Assembly: GCA_002281095.1 (NCBI GenBank) | Contig: NCFI01000005.1 | Span: 617 to 40,221, forward strand | Length of the DNA stretch: 39,605 bases | Source of the DNA: Thiotrichales bacterium 35-46-9 | GTDB lineage: Bacteria > Pseudomonadota > Gammaproteobacteria > Thiomicrospirales > Thiomicrospiraceae | Direction of reading: 5' to 3' | In this document: positions 14,480-23,425 of the stretch, in pieces | Layout of the letters: every line of letters starts with the position of its first letter | How positions within the stretch are numbered: the first letter of the stretch is position 1 | Made by a program: the position numbers and the translations under genes | Notes under the pieces: model-generated | Database searches by the model: none | What the model was told of the DNA's origin: nothing | Seen by the model: only the letters and a program-made list of their open reading frames with translations

Positions 14480-16888
14480 TTAATGTCGAATCGTGGTGAT
14501 TTCATCGCCAAGACGATTACTAACCGATTCATCCGACGCTACCAAGGGCTGAGGTTGCTCCGCCAAGGCAATACTTAATACTTCATCAATCCAACGAACC
14601 GGACGAATATCAATCTGATTTTTGACCTCATCCGGAACGTCTTTCAAATCACGTACATTATCATGCGGGATTAACACTGTACGAATCCCACCACGCAACG
14701 CAGCCAATAGCTTCTCTTTTAAGCCACCAATCGGGAGCACCTCACCCCGCAATGTAATCTCACCTGTCATGGCAACATCACAACGCACAGGAATAGCGGT
14801 AGCAATCGAAACCAATCCGGTACAAATAGCAATACCAGCCGATGGACCATCTTTAGGTGTTGCCCCTTCTGGTGCGTGCAAATGAATATCATGCGTCTCG
14901 AAATAGTCTGCAGTAATACCCAAGGACTGACTGCGAGAGCGTACCACACTCATCGCCGCTTCGATCGACTCTTTCATGACATCGCCTAGTTTACCGGTAC
15001 GCACCAGTTTACCCTTACCGGACATGCTCGTTGCTTCAATTGTTAACAACTCGCCACCAACAGAAGTCCATGCTAACCCAGTTACCTGACCAATACGATT
15101 TTCACTCTCTGCGAGACCAAACCGATAACGCGCAACCCCTAAATAAGCCTCCAAATCTGCTTCATCGACCACGATTGGCGCTGCTTTTTCATCTAACATC
15201 AATTGCTTAACCGCTTTACGGGCTAGTTTAGCCAACTCACGATCTAAACTGCGCACGCCAGCTTCGCGCGTGTAAACACGGATCAATTGAATCAGCGCCG
15301 CATCGGTCAGCTGTAGCTCATCGAATTTCAGACCATGTTCCGATAACTGCTTTTTCCATAAATGTTCACGGGCAATATGAAATTTCTCTTGCTCGGTATA
15401 ACCCGACAAACGAATAATTTCCATACGATCTAATAAAGGTTCCGGAATGTCCATCGAATTAGCCGTAGCGACAAACATCACTTCAGACAAATCATAATCG
15501 ACATCCAGATAATGATCATTGAAATGCTTATGTTGTTCTGGATCCAGCACCTCTAACAAAGCCGCAGCAGGATCACCACGGAAATCTCGCGCCATTTTGT
15601 CAATTTCATCTAGCAAAAATAACGGATTCTTAACCTTCACTTTGGCCATTTTTTGAATTAGTTTACCCGGCATCGCCCCTAAGTAAGTGCGACGATGGCC
15701 GCGAATTTCCGACTCATCACGCACGCCGCCTAACGAAAAACGTACGTATTCACGATGCGTTGCCTGTGCGATGGAATGCGCCAAAGATGTTTTGCCCACA
15801 CCAGGTGGACCCACTAGACATAGAATCGGCCCTCTCTGATGCTTAACACGAGACTGAACCGCGAGATATTCAAGAATACGCTCTTTAACTTTTTCTAAAC
15901 CATAATGACGCTCGTTTAATAGCTGTTGAGCCTTGCCTAAATCACGATGTACACGTGTACGCTTTTTCCAAGGCACATCAAGCAACCATTCTAGGTAATT
16001 TCTTACCACACTCGACTCAGCCGACATGGGCGGCATAGACTTGAGCTTCTTCAACTCCGCTGTCGCTTGTCTTTGAGCTTCTTCACTCATACCTGATTCA
16101 GCGATACGCTGGGCAAAAACTTCAAACTCATCTTTATCGTTATCGTTCAAATTGCCCAACTCTTTCTGAATGGCTTTCATTTGCTCATTCAAATAGTACT
16201 CGCGCTGATTTTTTTCCATTTGCGTTTTCACGCGCTTACGGATACGGCCTTCAACTTCATTTAAATCAATTTCGTTTTCAATCACTACCAACAGCTGTTC
16301 TAAACGCGCACCCAATCCAGCTAAAGCTAGAATCTCTTGTTTCTGCGCCAATTTCAAGTTCAGATGTACCGCAACCAAATCAACCAATTGATTCGGATCG
16401 GTAATTTCTTTCACTGATGCTAAAACTTCACTCGGTACTTTGCGATTAATTTTAGCAAAGGCATCAAACTGAGACTGGACACTATGAAATAAGGCTTCGA
16501 TTTGTTTAGGATCTTCTGACTGATCAATAATGGGATCAATATCCGCAACCCAATGTTCGCCGTTATCCTGCAAGCGTTGAATGCGACAACGCACCTGCCC
16601 CTCAACGAGCACTTTGATGGTGTTATCCGGCAGACGTAACATCTGCAAAATGGTTGACAGCGTCCCCACATCGTACAAATCATCACTGCTGGTTGGCTCT
16701 TCTTCAGTGACTTTCTTTTGTGTCACCAACATGATTTGTTTGCCCTGATGCATTGCCGCTTCTAGGGCTGCAGCGCTGCGTGAACGACCAACAAACAATG
16801 GCATGACCGTGCCTGGAAAGACCACCACGTCGCGTAGTGGCAACAGTGGAACATCAAAAAGTTGATGTGGATTTGTCGTTAATCCCAT
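14480..16888 (-). CDS. lon: ATP-dependent protease Lon
   Basis: Lon degrades misfolded and regulatory proteins in the cytoplasm. The 802-residue protein has an N-terminal substrate-binding domain (PLLPLRDVVVFPG near the start), an AAA+ domain with Walker A GPPGVGKTS and Walker B FLLDEIDKM, and a C-terminal serine protease domain with the catalytic serine at 683 in PKDGPSAG and a lysine in GGLKEKLLAALRGG, the Ser-Lys dyad. The length fits the LonA type (about 780-820). GGGAG precedes the ATG. An intrinsic terminator lies only about 13 bases upstream of the start codon, so its transcription must come from readthrough or from a promoter I could not define. Confidence 0.97.
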   Translation of the reverse strand: MGLTTNPHQLFDVPLLPLRDVVVFPGTVMPLFVGRSRSAAALEAAMHQGKQIMLVTQKKVTEEEPTSSDDLYDVGTLSTILQMLRLPDNTIKVLVEGQVRCRIQRLQDNGEHWVADIDPIIDQSEDPKQIEALFHSVQSQFDAFAKINRKVPSEVLASVKEITDPNQLVDLVAVHLNLKLAQKQEILALAGLGARLEQLLVVIENEIDLNEVEGRIRKRVKTQMEKNQREYYLNEQMKAIQKELGNLNDNDKDEFEVFAQRIAESGMSEEAQRQATAELKKLKSMPPMSAESSVVRNYLEWLLDVPWKKRTRVHRDLGKAQQLLNERHYGLEKVKERILEYLAVQSRVKHQRGPILCLVGPPGVGKTSLAHSIAQATHREYVRFSLGGVRDESEIRGHRRTYLGAMPGKLIQKMAKVKVKNPLFLLDEIDKMARDFRGDPAAALLEVLDPEQHKHFNDHYLDVDYDLSEVMFVATANSMDIPEPLLDRMEIIRLSGYTEQEKFHIAREHLWKKQLSEHGLKFDELQLTDAALIQLIRVYTREAGVRSLDRELAKLARKAVKQLMLDEKAAPIVVDEADLEAYLGVARYRFGLAESENRIGQVTGLAWTSVGGELLTIEATSMSGKGKLVRTGKLGDVMKESIEAAMSVVRSRSQSLGITADYFETHDIHLHAPEGATPKDGPSAGIAICTGLVSIATAIPVRCDVAMTGEITLRGEVLPIGGLKEKLLAALRGGIRTVLIPHDNVRDLKDVPDEVKNQIDIRPVRWIDEVLSIALAEQPQPLVASDESVSNRLGDEITTIRH

Positions 16889-16901
16889 AGCTCATCTCCC
16901 G

Positions 16902-16927
16902 AAAAAAAAGCGGCCTTAAGCCGCTTT
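16902..16927 (-). terminator. Intrinsic terminator overlapping the clpX stop codon
   Basis: On the minus strand AAAGCGGC and GCCGCTTT form a perfect 8-base-pair stem around a five-base loop, followed by an unbroken T-run. The clpX TAA lies inside the hairpin and the lon start codon follows the T-run by about 13 bases. Confidence 0.85.
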
Positions 16928-18184
16928 CGCTTTAATTTTTTCAATGATCGGCGGTTTATTGCCCGCAACCACCTCGGCATCCACCGTAACAGAAGCGACT
17001 GCTTTCATGCCAGGCAATTCAAACATCGTCTCCATCAGAATACCTTCAACAATCGAACGCAAACCACGCGCGCCAGTTTTGCGCTTCAGGGCTTCAGTCG
17101 CCATGGCTTTTAAAGCATCTTCAGCAAAAACGAGTTTAGCACCTTCCATATCAAACAGTTTAATAAACTGCTTAGTAATCGCGTTCTTAGGCTCAGTTAG
17201 AATACGTACCAAGGCATCAACATCTAACTCATCCAAGGAAGCGACGACAGGCAAACGTCCAATGAACTCTGGAATCAAGCCAAAGCGCATCAGATCATCG
17301 GGTTCAACTTGACGCAACATATCCGATTTAGGTGCTTCGTCTTTTTCCTTAACCGTTGCCGCAAAACCAATGCCCGCTGATTTTTCTACGCGCTTAGCAA
17401 TGACTTTATCTAGACCTTCGAAAGCACCACCACAAATGAACAAAATACGAGAAGTATCAATTTGTACCATTTCGTTAGATGGATTCTTACGTCCGCCTTG
17501 TGCTGGAATAGAAGAAACGGTTCCTTCAATCAACTTCAATAAGGCTTGTTGTACACCTTCACCCGAAACATCGCGAGTAATCGAACGATTTTCAGACTTA
17601 CGAGCAATCTTATCGATTTCATCCAGATAAATAATACCTTGCTGTGCCTTGACTGGATCTCCATCCGCATTTTGCAGCAAACGATGCAGAATACTCTCCA
17701 CATCGTCACCAACATAACCTGCTTCCGTTAAGGTGGTTGCATCGGCAATCGCAAAAGGAACTGACAATACACGCGCCAGCGTTTGTGCTAACAAGGTTTT
17801 ACCCGAACCTGTAGGACCAATCAACAAAATATTACTTTTGCTCAGCTCCACACTATCATCAGACAGCTCATTCAAACGCAACCGCTTGTAATGATTGTAA
17901 ACAGCAACAGCCAAGGTTTTCTTAGCCACATCTTGTCCGATAATGTAATCATCCAAAATCGCTTTAATTTCGGTTGGGGTTGGCAATTGGGCTAAGTTAA
18001 TCGAGTTAGGTGTAACCCCTTCAGCACTGGATTCACCAAACTCTTCCGCAAGAATTTCGTTGCACAAATCAACGCATTCATTACAAATGAATACCGATGG
18101 ACCAGCAATGAGTTTTTTCACTTCATGCTGACTTTTACCACAAAATGAACAGTTGAAGTCACCTTCATCAATGTGTTCTGACAT
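16916..18184 (-). CDS. clpX: ATP-dependent Clp protease ATP-binding subunit ClpX
   Basis: ClpX is the AAA+ unfoldase that recognises tagged substrates and feeds them to ClpP. The 422-residue protein has the N-terminal zinc-binding domain with C12, C15, C34 and C37, Walker A GPTGSGKT, Walker [13 protein letters not shown], the [18 protein letters not shown] region, and a [12 protein letters not shown] sensor-2 segment. The length is normal. It follows clpP by 18 bases. The preceding ribosome binding site is weak. A terminator hairpin overlaps its stop codon. Confidence 0.97.
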   Translation of the reverse strand: MSEHIDEGDFNCSFCGKSQHEVKKLIAGPSVFICNECVDLCNEILAEEFGESSAEGVTPNSINLAQLPTPTEIKAILDDYIIGQDVAKKTLAVAVYNHYKRLRLNELSDDSVELSKSNILLIGPTGSGKTLLAQTLARVLSVPFAIADATTLTEAGYVGDDVESILHRLLQNADGDPVKAQQGIIYLDEIDKIARKSENRSITRDVSGEGVQQALLKLIEGTVSSIPAQGGRKNPSNEMVQIDTSRILFICGGAFEGLDKVIAKRVEKSAGIGFAATVKEKDEAPKSDMLRQVEPDDLMRFGLIPEFIGRLPVVASLDELDVDALVRILTEPKNAITKQFIKLFDMEGAKLVFAEDALKAMATEALKRKTGARGLRSIVEGILMETMFELPGMKAVASVTVDAEVVAGNKPPIIEKIKAKAA

Positions 18185-18202
18185 GCTTACTTAATTCCGC
18201 CG

Positions 18203-18829
18203 TTATTCAGGACGATGCGTGAGTACTGCATCAATAAGACCGTAATCTCGCGCTTCTTCGCTACTCATAAAATTATCACGATCCGTATCCATGGCCAATT
18301 TTTCAACGGGTTGACCAGTGAAATTGGCCATATGTTGGTTCAGGCTGTCTTTTAAACGCAATATCTCACGTGCATGAATTTCAATATCACTCGCTTGACC
18401 ACGGAAACCACCTAAGGGCTGGTGAATCATGATACGTGCATTAGGCAAAGCAAAACGCTTACCCTTAGCACCAGCACCCAGCAAGAAGGCACCCATACTG
18501 GCAGCCTGCCCCATACAAATGGTACTGACATCAGGTTTAATGAAATTCATGGTATCAAAAATAGACATACCCGCCGTTACAACACCACCAGGTGAGTTGA
18601 TGTAAAGGTAAATATCTTGCTTTGGATTTTCAGCTTCCAAAAACAGCATTTGCGCCACAATCAAACTCGCCATATTTTCTTCGACCTGACCTGTCAAGAA
18701 AATAACACGTTCTTTTAAAAGGCGTGAATAGATATCGTAAGAACGCTCACCGCGACCTGATTGCTCGACCACCATAGGCACAAGCATATCAACCGTTGGG
18801 GGCATTACCCCCATCATTGAGCTGATCAT
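18203..18829 (-). CDS. clpP: ATP-dependent Clp protease proteolytic subunit ClpP
   Basis: ClpP is the serine protease barrel that degrades proteins unfolded by ClpX. The 208-residue product includes a short N-terminal propeptide and the catalytic S111 in GQAASMGA and H136 in IHQPLGG, the same precursor numbers I recall for E. coli; the Asp is downstream in the DRDNFMS region. I keep the ATG at 18829; an ATG pair five codons later (MMGV) is possible. It begins four bases after the tig stop and is part of the tig-clpP-clpX unit. Confidence 0.97.
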   Translation of the reverse strand: MISSMMGVMPPTVDMLVPMVVEQSGRGERSYDIYSRLLKERVIFLTGQVEENMASLIVAQMLFLEAENPKQDIYLYINSPGGVVTAGMSIFDTMNFIKPDVSTICMGQAASMGAFLLGAGAKGKRFALPNARIMIHQPLGGFRGQASDIEIHAREILRLKDSLNQHMANFTGQPVEKLAMDTDRDNFMSSEEARDYGLIDAVLTHRPE

Positions 18830-18832
18830 GAA

Positions 18833-20125
18833 TTAACCCGCTAACTCAGCTAAAGGTTTGCTTACTTCAGTAACTTTGGCTTTGCTCATCACCAAGTCAA
18901 CAACCGCGTTTTCAATCGCAATTGCTTCAACTTCTGAGCGACGGTTTTGGTCAGCCAAATACCACTCAATGAACTGCTCAGGATTATCGTAGCTATCTGC
19001 TTCAATCGCCAAGATTTCACGAACAGTCGCTTCATCCGCTTTCAACTCGTTAGCACGCACCACTTCACCCAATAACAGGCCTAAAGAAACACGCTTTGTT
19101 GCTTCTTCACGGTAGTTGTCTGGATTTAAGTCACTTGCTGGCATATTTTGTTCACGCATGCGCTTAGTCATTGCATCCATCATGGCACGTAATTCACGTT
19201 CTACCAACGTTTTGGGTGTGTCAAAATTCACCGCTGCCAAAAGCGCATGCATCACATTGTCTTTGTTCTGTTTAATCAGTGATAAATTCACTTGACGAGA
19301 CAAGTTTTTCTTAACATCTTCACGGAAGGCTTCAACGGTACCAGCATCAACGCCAAACGTTTTAATGAATTCTTCATCGACTTCTGGCAATTGTGTTTCT
19401 TGTACAGAATTGACCTTGATATCGAACTGAGCTGTTTTGCCCGCTAAATGAGCTGCTTGATAACCCTCTGGGAAGGTCACATCAATCACTTTTTGCTCAC
19501 CCGCTTTCATGCCCAAAATACCATCTTCAAATCCTGGAATCATACGACCAGAACCCAATACTAAAGGTACGTTTTCAGCACTACCACCATCGAATTTTAC
19601 GCCATCAATGCTACCCGAAAAATCTAGGTTAACCATATCGCCATTGGCTGCCGCTTTATCAACAACGACATAAGTTTTACGCATTTCACGTAAACGTTGG
19701 ATCATGTCATCAACATCACTGTCTTTAATATCAGCTGTCACTTTCTCAACGCTTACTGCTGTGAAGTCTGGCATCGCAATACTAGGATAGGTTTCAAAAC
19801 GCGTGACAAAACGAATATCTTCGCCTTCATTCGCCGAAACTTCTTCAAACCCTAAAATACCGGCAACACGAACTTGCTCTTGATCAGCCGCTTTAAAGAA
19901 GCTGTCATACAATAAGTTTTCTAAAGCTTCGGCACGAACCTGCTGCAAGTGACGCGCACGCACCATGTTCATCGGTACTTTACCAGGACGGAAGCCATCC
20001 ATACGAACGGTTTTTTGAATCTCTTTCAAGCGTTGCTCAACAGCGCTTGTCATACCTTCGCTACCAACAGAAACAGTAATAACGTGCTCTAGTCCTTCAG
20101 TTGGACGTTGGATTGAAACTTGCAT
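18833..20125 (-). CDS. tig: Trigger factor (ribosome-associated chaperone and peptidyl-prolyl isomerase)
   Basis: Trigger factor binds the ribosome exit site and shelters nascent chains. The 430-residue protein has the N-terminal ribosome-docking signature GFRPGKVP, a central FKBP-like domain (GDMVNLDFSGSIDG to QFDIKVNSVQ, about residues 155-245) and a helical C-terminal domain. Length and domain order are normal. GGGGA precedes the ATG. It begins the tig-clpP-clpX transcription unit. Confidence 0.97.
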   Translation of the reverse strand: MQVSIQRPTEGLEHVITVSVGSEGMTSAVEQRLKEIQKTVRMDGFRPGKVPMNMVRARHLQQVRAEALENLLYDSFFKAADQEQVRVAGILGFEEVSANEGEDIRFVTRFETYPSIAMPDFTAVSVEKVTADIKDSDVDDMIQRLREMRKTYVVVDKAAANGDMVNLDFSGSIDGVKFDGGSAENVPLVLGSGRMIPGFEDGILGMKAGEQKVIDVTFPEGYQAAHLAGKTAQFDIKVNSVQETQLPEVDEEFIKTFGVDAGTVEAFREDVKKNLSRQVNLSLIKQNKDNVMHALLAAVNFDTPKTLVERELRAMMDAMTKRMREQNMPASDLNPDNYREEATKRVSLGLLLGEVVRANELKADEATVREILAIEADSYDNPEQFIEWYLADQNRRSEVEAIAIENAVVDLVMSKAKVTEVSKPLAELAG

Positions 20126-20257
20126 GGAATCCCCAATGATAAATTTAACTTAAATAGAATGCGGTGACTAATCAACCATCGTTAACGATTTCAAACACTT
20201 ATCGCAACAGTTCAAAAGCAATTTGACGATGACTAATAAAACAGCTTAATGGGTGTG

Positions 20258-20286
20258 ATTTTCGCCCATTCATGCACTAAAGTCAA
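20258..20286 (-). promoter_or_regulatory. Possible sigma-70 promoter of the tig-clpPX unit
   Basis: On the minus strand TTGACT (20286-20281) and GAAAAT (20263-20258) are separated by 17 bases, about 130 bases before the tig ATG. The rest of this roughly 200-base gap between tRNA-Leu and tig shows no other clear feature apart from a small TGGG/CCCA hairpin next to the -10. The assignment is tentative. Confidence 0.4.
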
Positions 20287-20327
20287 GTTAGATGGGGTTT
20301 TACAGACTTGATGAGGAGACAGAATTT

Positions 20328-20412
<85 letters not shown>

Positions 20413-20424
20413 AAAGAAGCTTGA

Positions 20425-20452
20425 ATTATACTCTGTAGACTAAGAATTGCAA
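20425..20452 (-). promoter_or_regulatory. Sigma-70 promoter of tRNA-Leu
   Basis: On the minus strand TTGCAA (20452-20447) and a perfect TATAAT (20430-20425) are separated by 16 bases. The -10 lies just upstream of the tRNA 5' end, and the -35 overlaps the downstream arm of the dsbC terminator hairpin. Confidence 0.8.
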
Positions 20453-20474
20453 CCTGCATTGATTACAGGTTGCA
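20448..20474 (-). terminator. Hairpin after dsbC
   Basis: TGCAACCTG and CAGGTTGCA form a perfect 9-base-pair stem around a nine-base loop, starting ten bases after the dsbC stop. The following bases are only moderately T-rich (ATTCTT). Confidence 0.75.
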
Positions 20475-20483
20475 CAATTTAAC

Positions 20484-21203
20484 TCATTTACCGGCCTTGA
20501 CCACACGAACCAATTCTTCGAATGGCGCAAGTCCTGGAATTAAGCGACCATCTGCTAAAATAATACTGGGCGTACCTTGTAACCCCAATTCATTAGCCAA
20601 CTCAAATTGCTGCTTAATAGGATGAGTACAAGTGGTTAACTTAGCTGGTGCAGCTCCCCCTTTCATTAACTGATCTAGCTCGGTTTTATTGGTACGCTGA
20701 CACCAAGCATGAACCGTTTTCTGGTAGCTCGGCGAATCAATACCTGCGCGTGGATACATCACGTAACGCACCGCAATACCAGCATCTAACAATTTTGGTA
20801 CCATTTGGTGCAACTGATGACAGTAGGGACAATCTACATCCGTAAAAACAGTGATACTATGACTGGCTTTCGATTTTTCGGGCAAGAAATTAATCGTATC
20901 CTTATCCGCTAAACGCTTCAGCACACCCACACGAAAGGATTGTTGGGCCTCTTCCGTTAGATTGCGCTGGTCAGACAAACTCAACAAATCACCGCGCAAC
21001 ACGTAATTAGCATCCGCCGAAGTGTAAAATACAAAAGCGCCTTGCTGCACTGAAAACAAACCTGGTACAGGCGTTGCCGCCACTTTAGCATCAGACAACT
21101 CCGGGATTTGCTTCACAAGACGTTGCTTAACCTCATCCACTGAATTTGCCAAAACGACATTTGAAAAAAACAGTGCCAACCCTGCCAATAGTGCTAATCG
21201 CAT
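20484..21203 (-). CDS. dsbC: Thiol:disulfide interchange protein DsbC
   Basis: DsbC is a periplasmic dimeric disulfide isomerase that repairs wrong disulfide bonds and is kept reduced by DsbD. The 239-residue product has a signal peptide ending near VLANS, an N-terminal dimerisation region, and a thioredoxin-fold domain with the CPYC active site at residues 125-128. A second cysteine pair is in AWCQRT and LTTCTH, and a cis-proline in GTPSIIL. I start at the ATG at 21203 because GAGGG precedes it and the signal peptide starts there; the longer frame back to 21428 runs through rplS in another frame. A terminator separates it from rplS. Confidence 0.94.
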   Translation of the reverse strand: MRLALLAGLALFFSNVVLANSVDEVKQRLVKQIPELSDAKVAATPVPGLFSVQQGAFVFYTSADANYVLRGDLLSLSDQRNLTEEAQQSFRVGVLKRLADKDTINFLPEKSKASHSITVFTDVDCPYCHQLHQMVPKLLDAGIAVRYVMYPRAGIDSPSYQKTVHAWCQRTNKTELDQLMKGGAAPAKLTTCTHPIKQQFELANELGLQGTPSIILADGRLIPGLAPFEELVRVVKAGK

Positions 21204-21233
21204 ATCATTGCCCTCAACAATTTTTTTATAACA

Positions 21234-21259
21234 AAAAAGCGCCAAAACTGGCGCTTTTT
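21234..21259. terminator. Intrinsic terminator after rplS
   Basis: AAAAAGCGCCA and TGGCGCTTTTT form an 11-base-pair stem with the loop AAAC (plus strand), followed on the minus strand by more T. It ends the rpsP-rimM-trmD-rplS operon about 20 bases after rplS. Confidence 0.93.
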
Positions 21260-21279
21260 CTGTGTCTCTGATAAACAGA

Positions 21280-21627
21280 TTACACTTTTTCGCGAATACG
21301 CGCTGCTTTACCACGTAGGTTACGGAGGTAGTACAGCTTAGCACGACGTACATCACCACGACGTACAACGGCAATGCTCGCAACAATTGGGCTATGTGTT
21401 TGGAACACACGCTCAACACCAACACCATGCGAAATTTTACGCACAGTGAATGCAGAGTTTAAGCCGCGGTTACGCTTAGCAATCACCACGCCTTCAAACG
21501 TTTGCAAACGTTCACGCGAACCTTCCACAACTTTAACCTGAACACTTACCGTGTCACCAGGACCAAAAGCAGGAACATCATTCTTCAGCTGGGCAGTTTC
21601 CAGAGCTTGAATCTTTGGGTTAATCAT
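21280..21627 (-). CDS. rplS: 50S ribosomal protein L19
   Basis: L19 sits at the 30S-50S interface. The 115-residue product has the family pattern: [53 protein letters not shown] and [28 protein letters not shown] precedes the ATG. It is the last gene of the classical rpsP-rimM-trmD-rplS operon and is followed by a strong terminator. Confidence 0.98.
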   Translation of the reverse strand: MINPKIQALETAQLKNDVPAFGPGDTVSVQVKVVEGSRERLQTFEGVVIAKRNRGLNSAFTVRKISHGVGVERVFQTHSPIVASIAVVRRGDVRRAKLYYLRNLRGKAARIREKV

Positions 21628-21711
21628 TTTATCACCTCAAATCAGCACCGCATCTCATGCGGTTTAATCATTAAATTATACTTGGTTTTACAGCAAGCAA
21701 CAAATTTCAAT

Positions 21712-22467
21712 TTATTCTGTTTTCATGTCAACTAAACGCTGTTCAGTTAACCAATCCTGTTCGGCTTTTGTTAGCTCGAGTTGTGCCAACAAATCAGGTC
21801 GTCGAGACGCTGTACGCGTCAACTTCTGTTGTCGTCGCCATTTGGCAATTTCAGCATGATTACCAGATTGAAGCACCGCTGGAACAGCCATACCATCAAT
21901 CACGGCTGGGCGCGTGTAGTGTGGACAATCTAGCAAACCATCACTAAACGAGTCCTCTACTGCCGATGCCTGATGCCCCAAAGCACCGGGTATCAATCGC
22001 ACTACCGCATCCATCAACATCATTGCCGGAAGTTCGCCACCAGAAACGACAAAGTCTCCAACAGCTATCTCCTCATCGACGTGCGCTTCTATAAAACGCT
22101 CATCGACACCTTCATAGCGACCACACAATAACACCAAATGTTGATACTGCGCGAGCTCTGCCACTTTCGCCTGTGTTAAGGGGTTACCTTGCGGCGATAA
22201 ATAGATCACTTTAACCCTTGCAGAATCTTCTATTGAAGATCGTATTTGCAACAGTGAATCCTTTAGTGGCTGATACATCATGACCATGCCAGGACCTCCA
22301 CCAAACGGACGATCATCAACAGTATTGTGCACATCATGAACATGTTCTCTAGGATTGACACAATGGCAAGCCCAAAGCCCTTTTTGATGTGCTCTTCCTG
22401 TTACGCCAGAATCCCTAACTGCCGAAAACAATTCAGGAAACAAGCTGATAACATGAAAATTAAGCAT
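21712..22467 (-). CDS. trmD: tRNA (guanine-N1)-methyltransferase TrmD
   Basis: TrmD methylates G37 next to the anticodon and so prevents frameshifting. The 251-residue product has the SPOUT-fold knot motifs [20 protein letters not shown] and [20 protein letters not shown], and the [11 protein letters not shown] segment. I start at the ATG at 22467 ([14 protein letters not shown]), the usual TrmD start, which overlaps the rimM stop by eight bases; the TTG at 22500 would add 11 residues unlike the family. Confidence 0.96.
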   Translation of the reverse strand: MLNFHVISLFPELFSAVRDSGVTGRAHQKGLWACHCVNPREHVHDVHNTVDDRPFGGGPGMVMMYQPLKDSLLQIRSSIEDSARVKVIYLSPQGNPLTQAKVAELAQYQHLVLLCGRYEGVDERFIEAHVDEEIAVGDFVVSGGELPAMMLMDAVVRLIPGALGHQASAVEDSFSDGLLDCPHYTRPAVIDGMAVPAVLQSGNHAEIAKWRRQQKLTRTASRRPDLLAQLELTKAEQDWLTEQRLVDMKTE

Positions 22468-22996
22468 TCGTTTCGTTAAAGTAACCCGTTTCCCAGTCAA
22501 TAAGGATACGTTTTTGTGCTATATCGACCTGTTTAACCACACGGTCTAACACAAAGGGAATTAACTCATCGTTTTTTCCCTGACGTACACGCATCACATC
22601 ATGAGCACCGGTTTCCATCATCTCCTTCACCACGCCCAAAGTCTCACCCGACAAGGTTTCTACCGTACAACCAATAAGGTCTACCCAGTAAAAATCCGTC
22701 GGATCTTCTTTAGGAAGTTGTTCAGGCACAATAGCGACATCACACCCCATTAACACGCGCGCAGCTTCGCGCTCATCAACCCCTTTAAACTTAGCCACCA
22801 AGCGACCATCAGCGTAAGCTTGATAACTTTCCACTTCAAATGCTTGCCAGCCTTGCAGGGTTTTTAACCATAACGGATTGTAGCTAATTAAATTAGCTGG
22901 CGGACGCGTGTAAGAAAAGAATCTTAACCAACCACGAACACCAAACAGACCGTTGACACGGCCAATTAAAATTTTATTGTCTGCTAACGTTTGCAC
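22460..22996 (-). CDS. rimM: Ribosome maturation factor RimM
   Basis: RimM helps mature the 30S head and binds S19. The 178-residue product has the N-terminal RimM barrel ([41 protein letters not shown]) and a PRC-barrel C-terminal half ([31 protein letters not shown]). It starts with GTG six bases after the rpsP stop, with only a weak ribosome binding site, so coupling to rpsP is likely. Confidence 0.95.
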   Translation of the reverse strand: MQTLADNKILIGRVNGLFGVRGWLRFFSYTRPPANLISYNPLWLKTLQGWQAFEVESYQAYADGRLVAKFKGVDEREAARVLMGCDVAIVPEQLPKEDPTDFYWVDLIGCTVETLSGETLGVVKEMMETGAHDVMRVRQGKNDELIPFVLDRVVKQVDIAQKRILIDWETGYFNETNA

Positions 22997-23002
22997 GCTA
23001 AA

Positions 23003-23248
23003 TTAAGCAGTCTTAGACTGTTTAACCAAACTCACCACACGATCAGAAGGCTGAGCGCCCTGACCTACCCAGTAATTTAAACGGTCGCTGTCGATAGTGA
23101 GTTTAACTTCATTACCACGAGCAACAGGGTTAAAGAACCCGATGCGTTCAATATAACGACCATCGCGACGCATGCGGCTGTCCGCTACGACGATAGAATA
23201 AAAAGGCTTTTTCTTAGCACCACCACGGGCTAGACGGATTACAACCAT
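23003..23248 (-). CDS. rpsP: 30S ribosomal protein S16
   Basis: S16 is an early-assembling 30S protein. The 81-residue product has the family start [20 protein letters not shown], followed by [20 protein letters not shown] and a central [19 protein letters not shown] precedes the ATG. It is the first gene of the rpsP-rimM-trmD-rplS operon, with a promoter in the gap before it. Confidence 0.98.
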   Translation of the reverse strand: MVVIRLARGGAKKKPFYSIVVADSRMRRDGRYIERIGFFNPVARGNEVKLTIDSDRLNYWVGQGAQPSDRVVSLVKQSKTA

Positions 23249-23340
23249 CTGTCACTCCTTGTAACATTTCAACAGCGACAACAGGAATTCCTGCTGACAA
23301 TTTCTTATGCCATCTCAACCTAGTCGGAAGAGAATCGCAT

Positions 23341-23369
23341 ATTATCCCATAAAATGCTACTAGCCACAA
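23341..23369 (-). promoter_or_regulatory. Sigma-70 promoter of the rpsP operon
   Basis: On the minus strand TTGTGG (23369-23364) and GATAAT (23346-23341) are separated by 17 bases, about 95 bases before rpsP. The leader contains the palindrome CAGGAATTCCTG within a slightly longer imperfect hairpin, whose role is unknown. Confidence 0.65.
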
Positions 23370-23425
23370 GTTAACGCAATCAGCTGCCTACTGCAGCGAC
23401 AAAACGATGTGCCAGTGCAGTCGCA

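Noticed and set aside
20290-20320. Heat-shock (sigma-32) promoter for tig suggested by CCCCATCT on the minus strand
   Set aside because: No CTTGAAA-like -35 lies at the right distance.
23382-23398. GCTGC/GCAGC hairpin after ffh considered as its terminator
   Set aside because: The stem is only five to six base pairs with no T-run; not strong enough to annotate.
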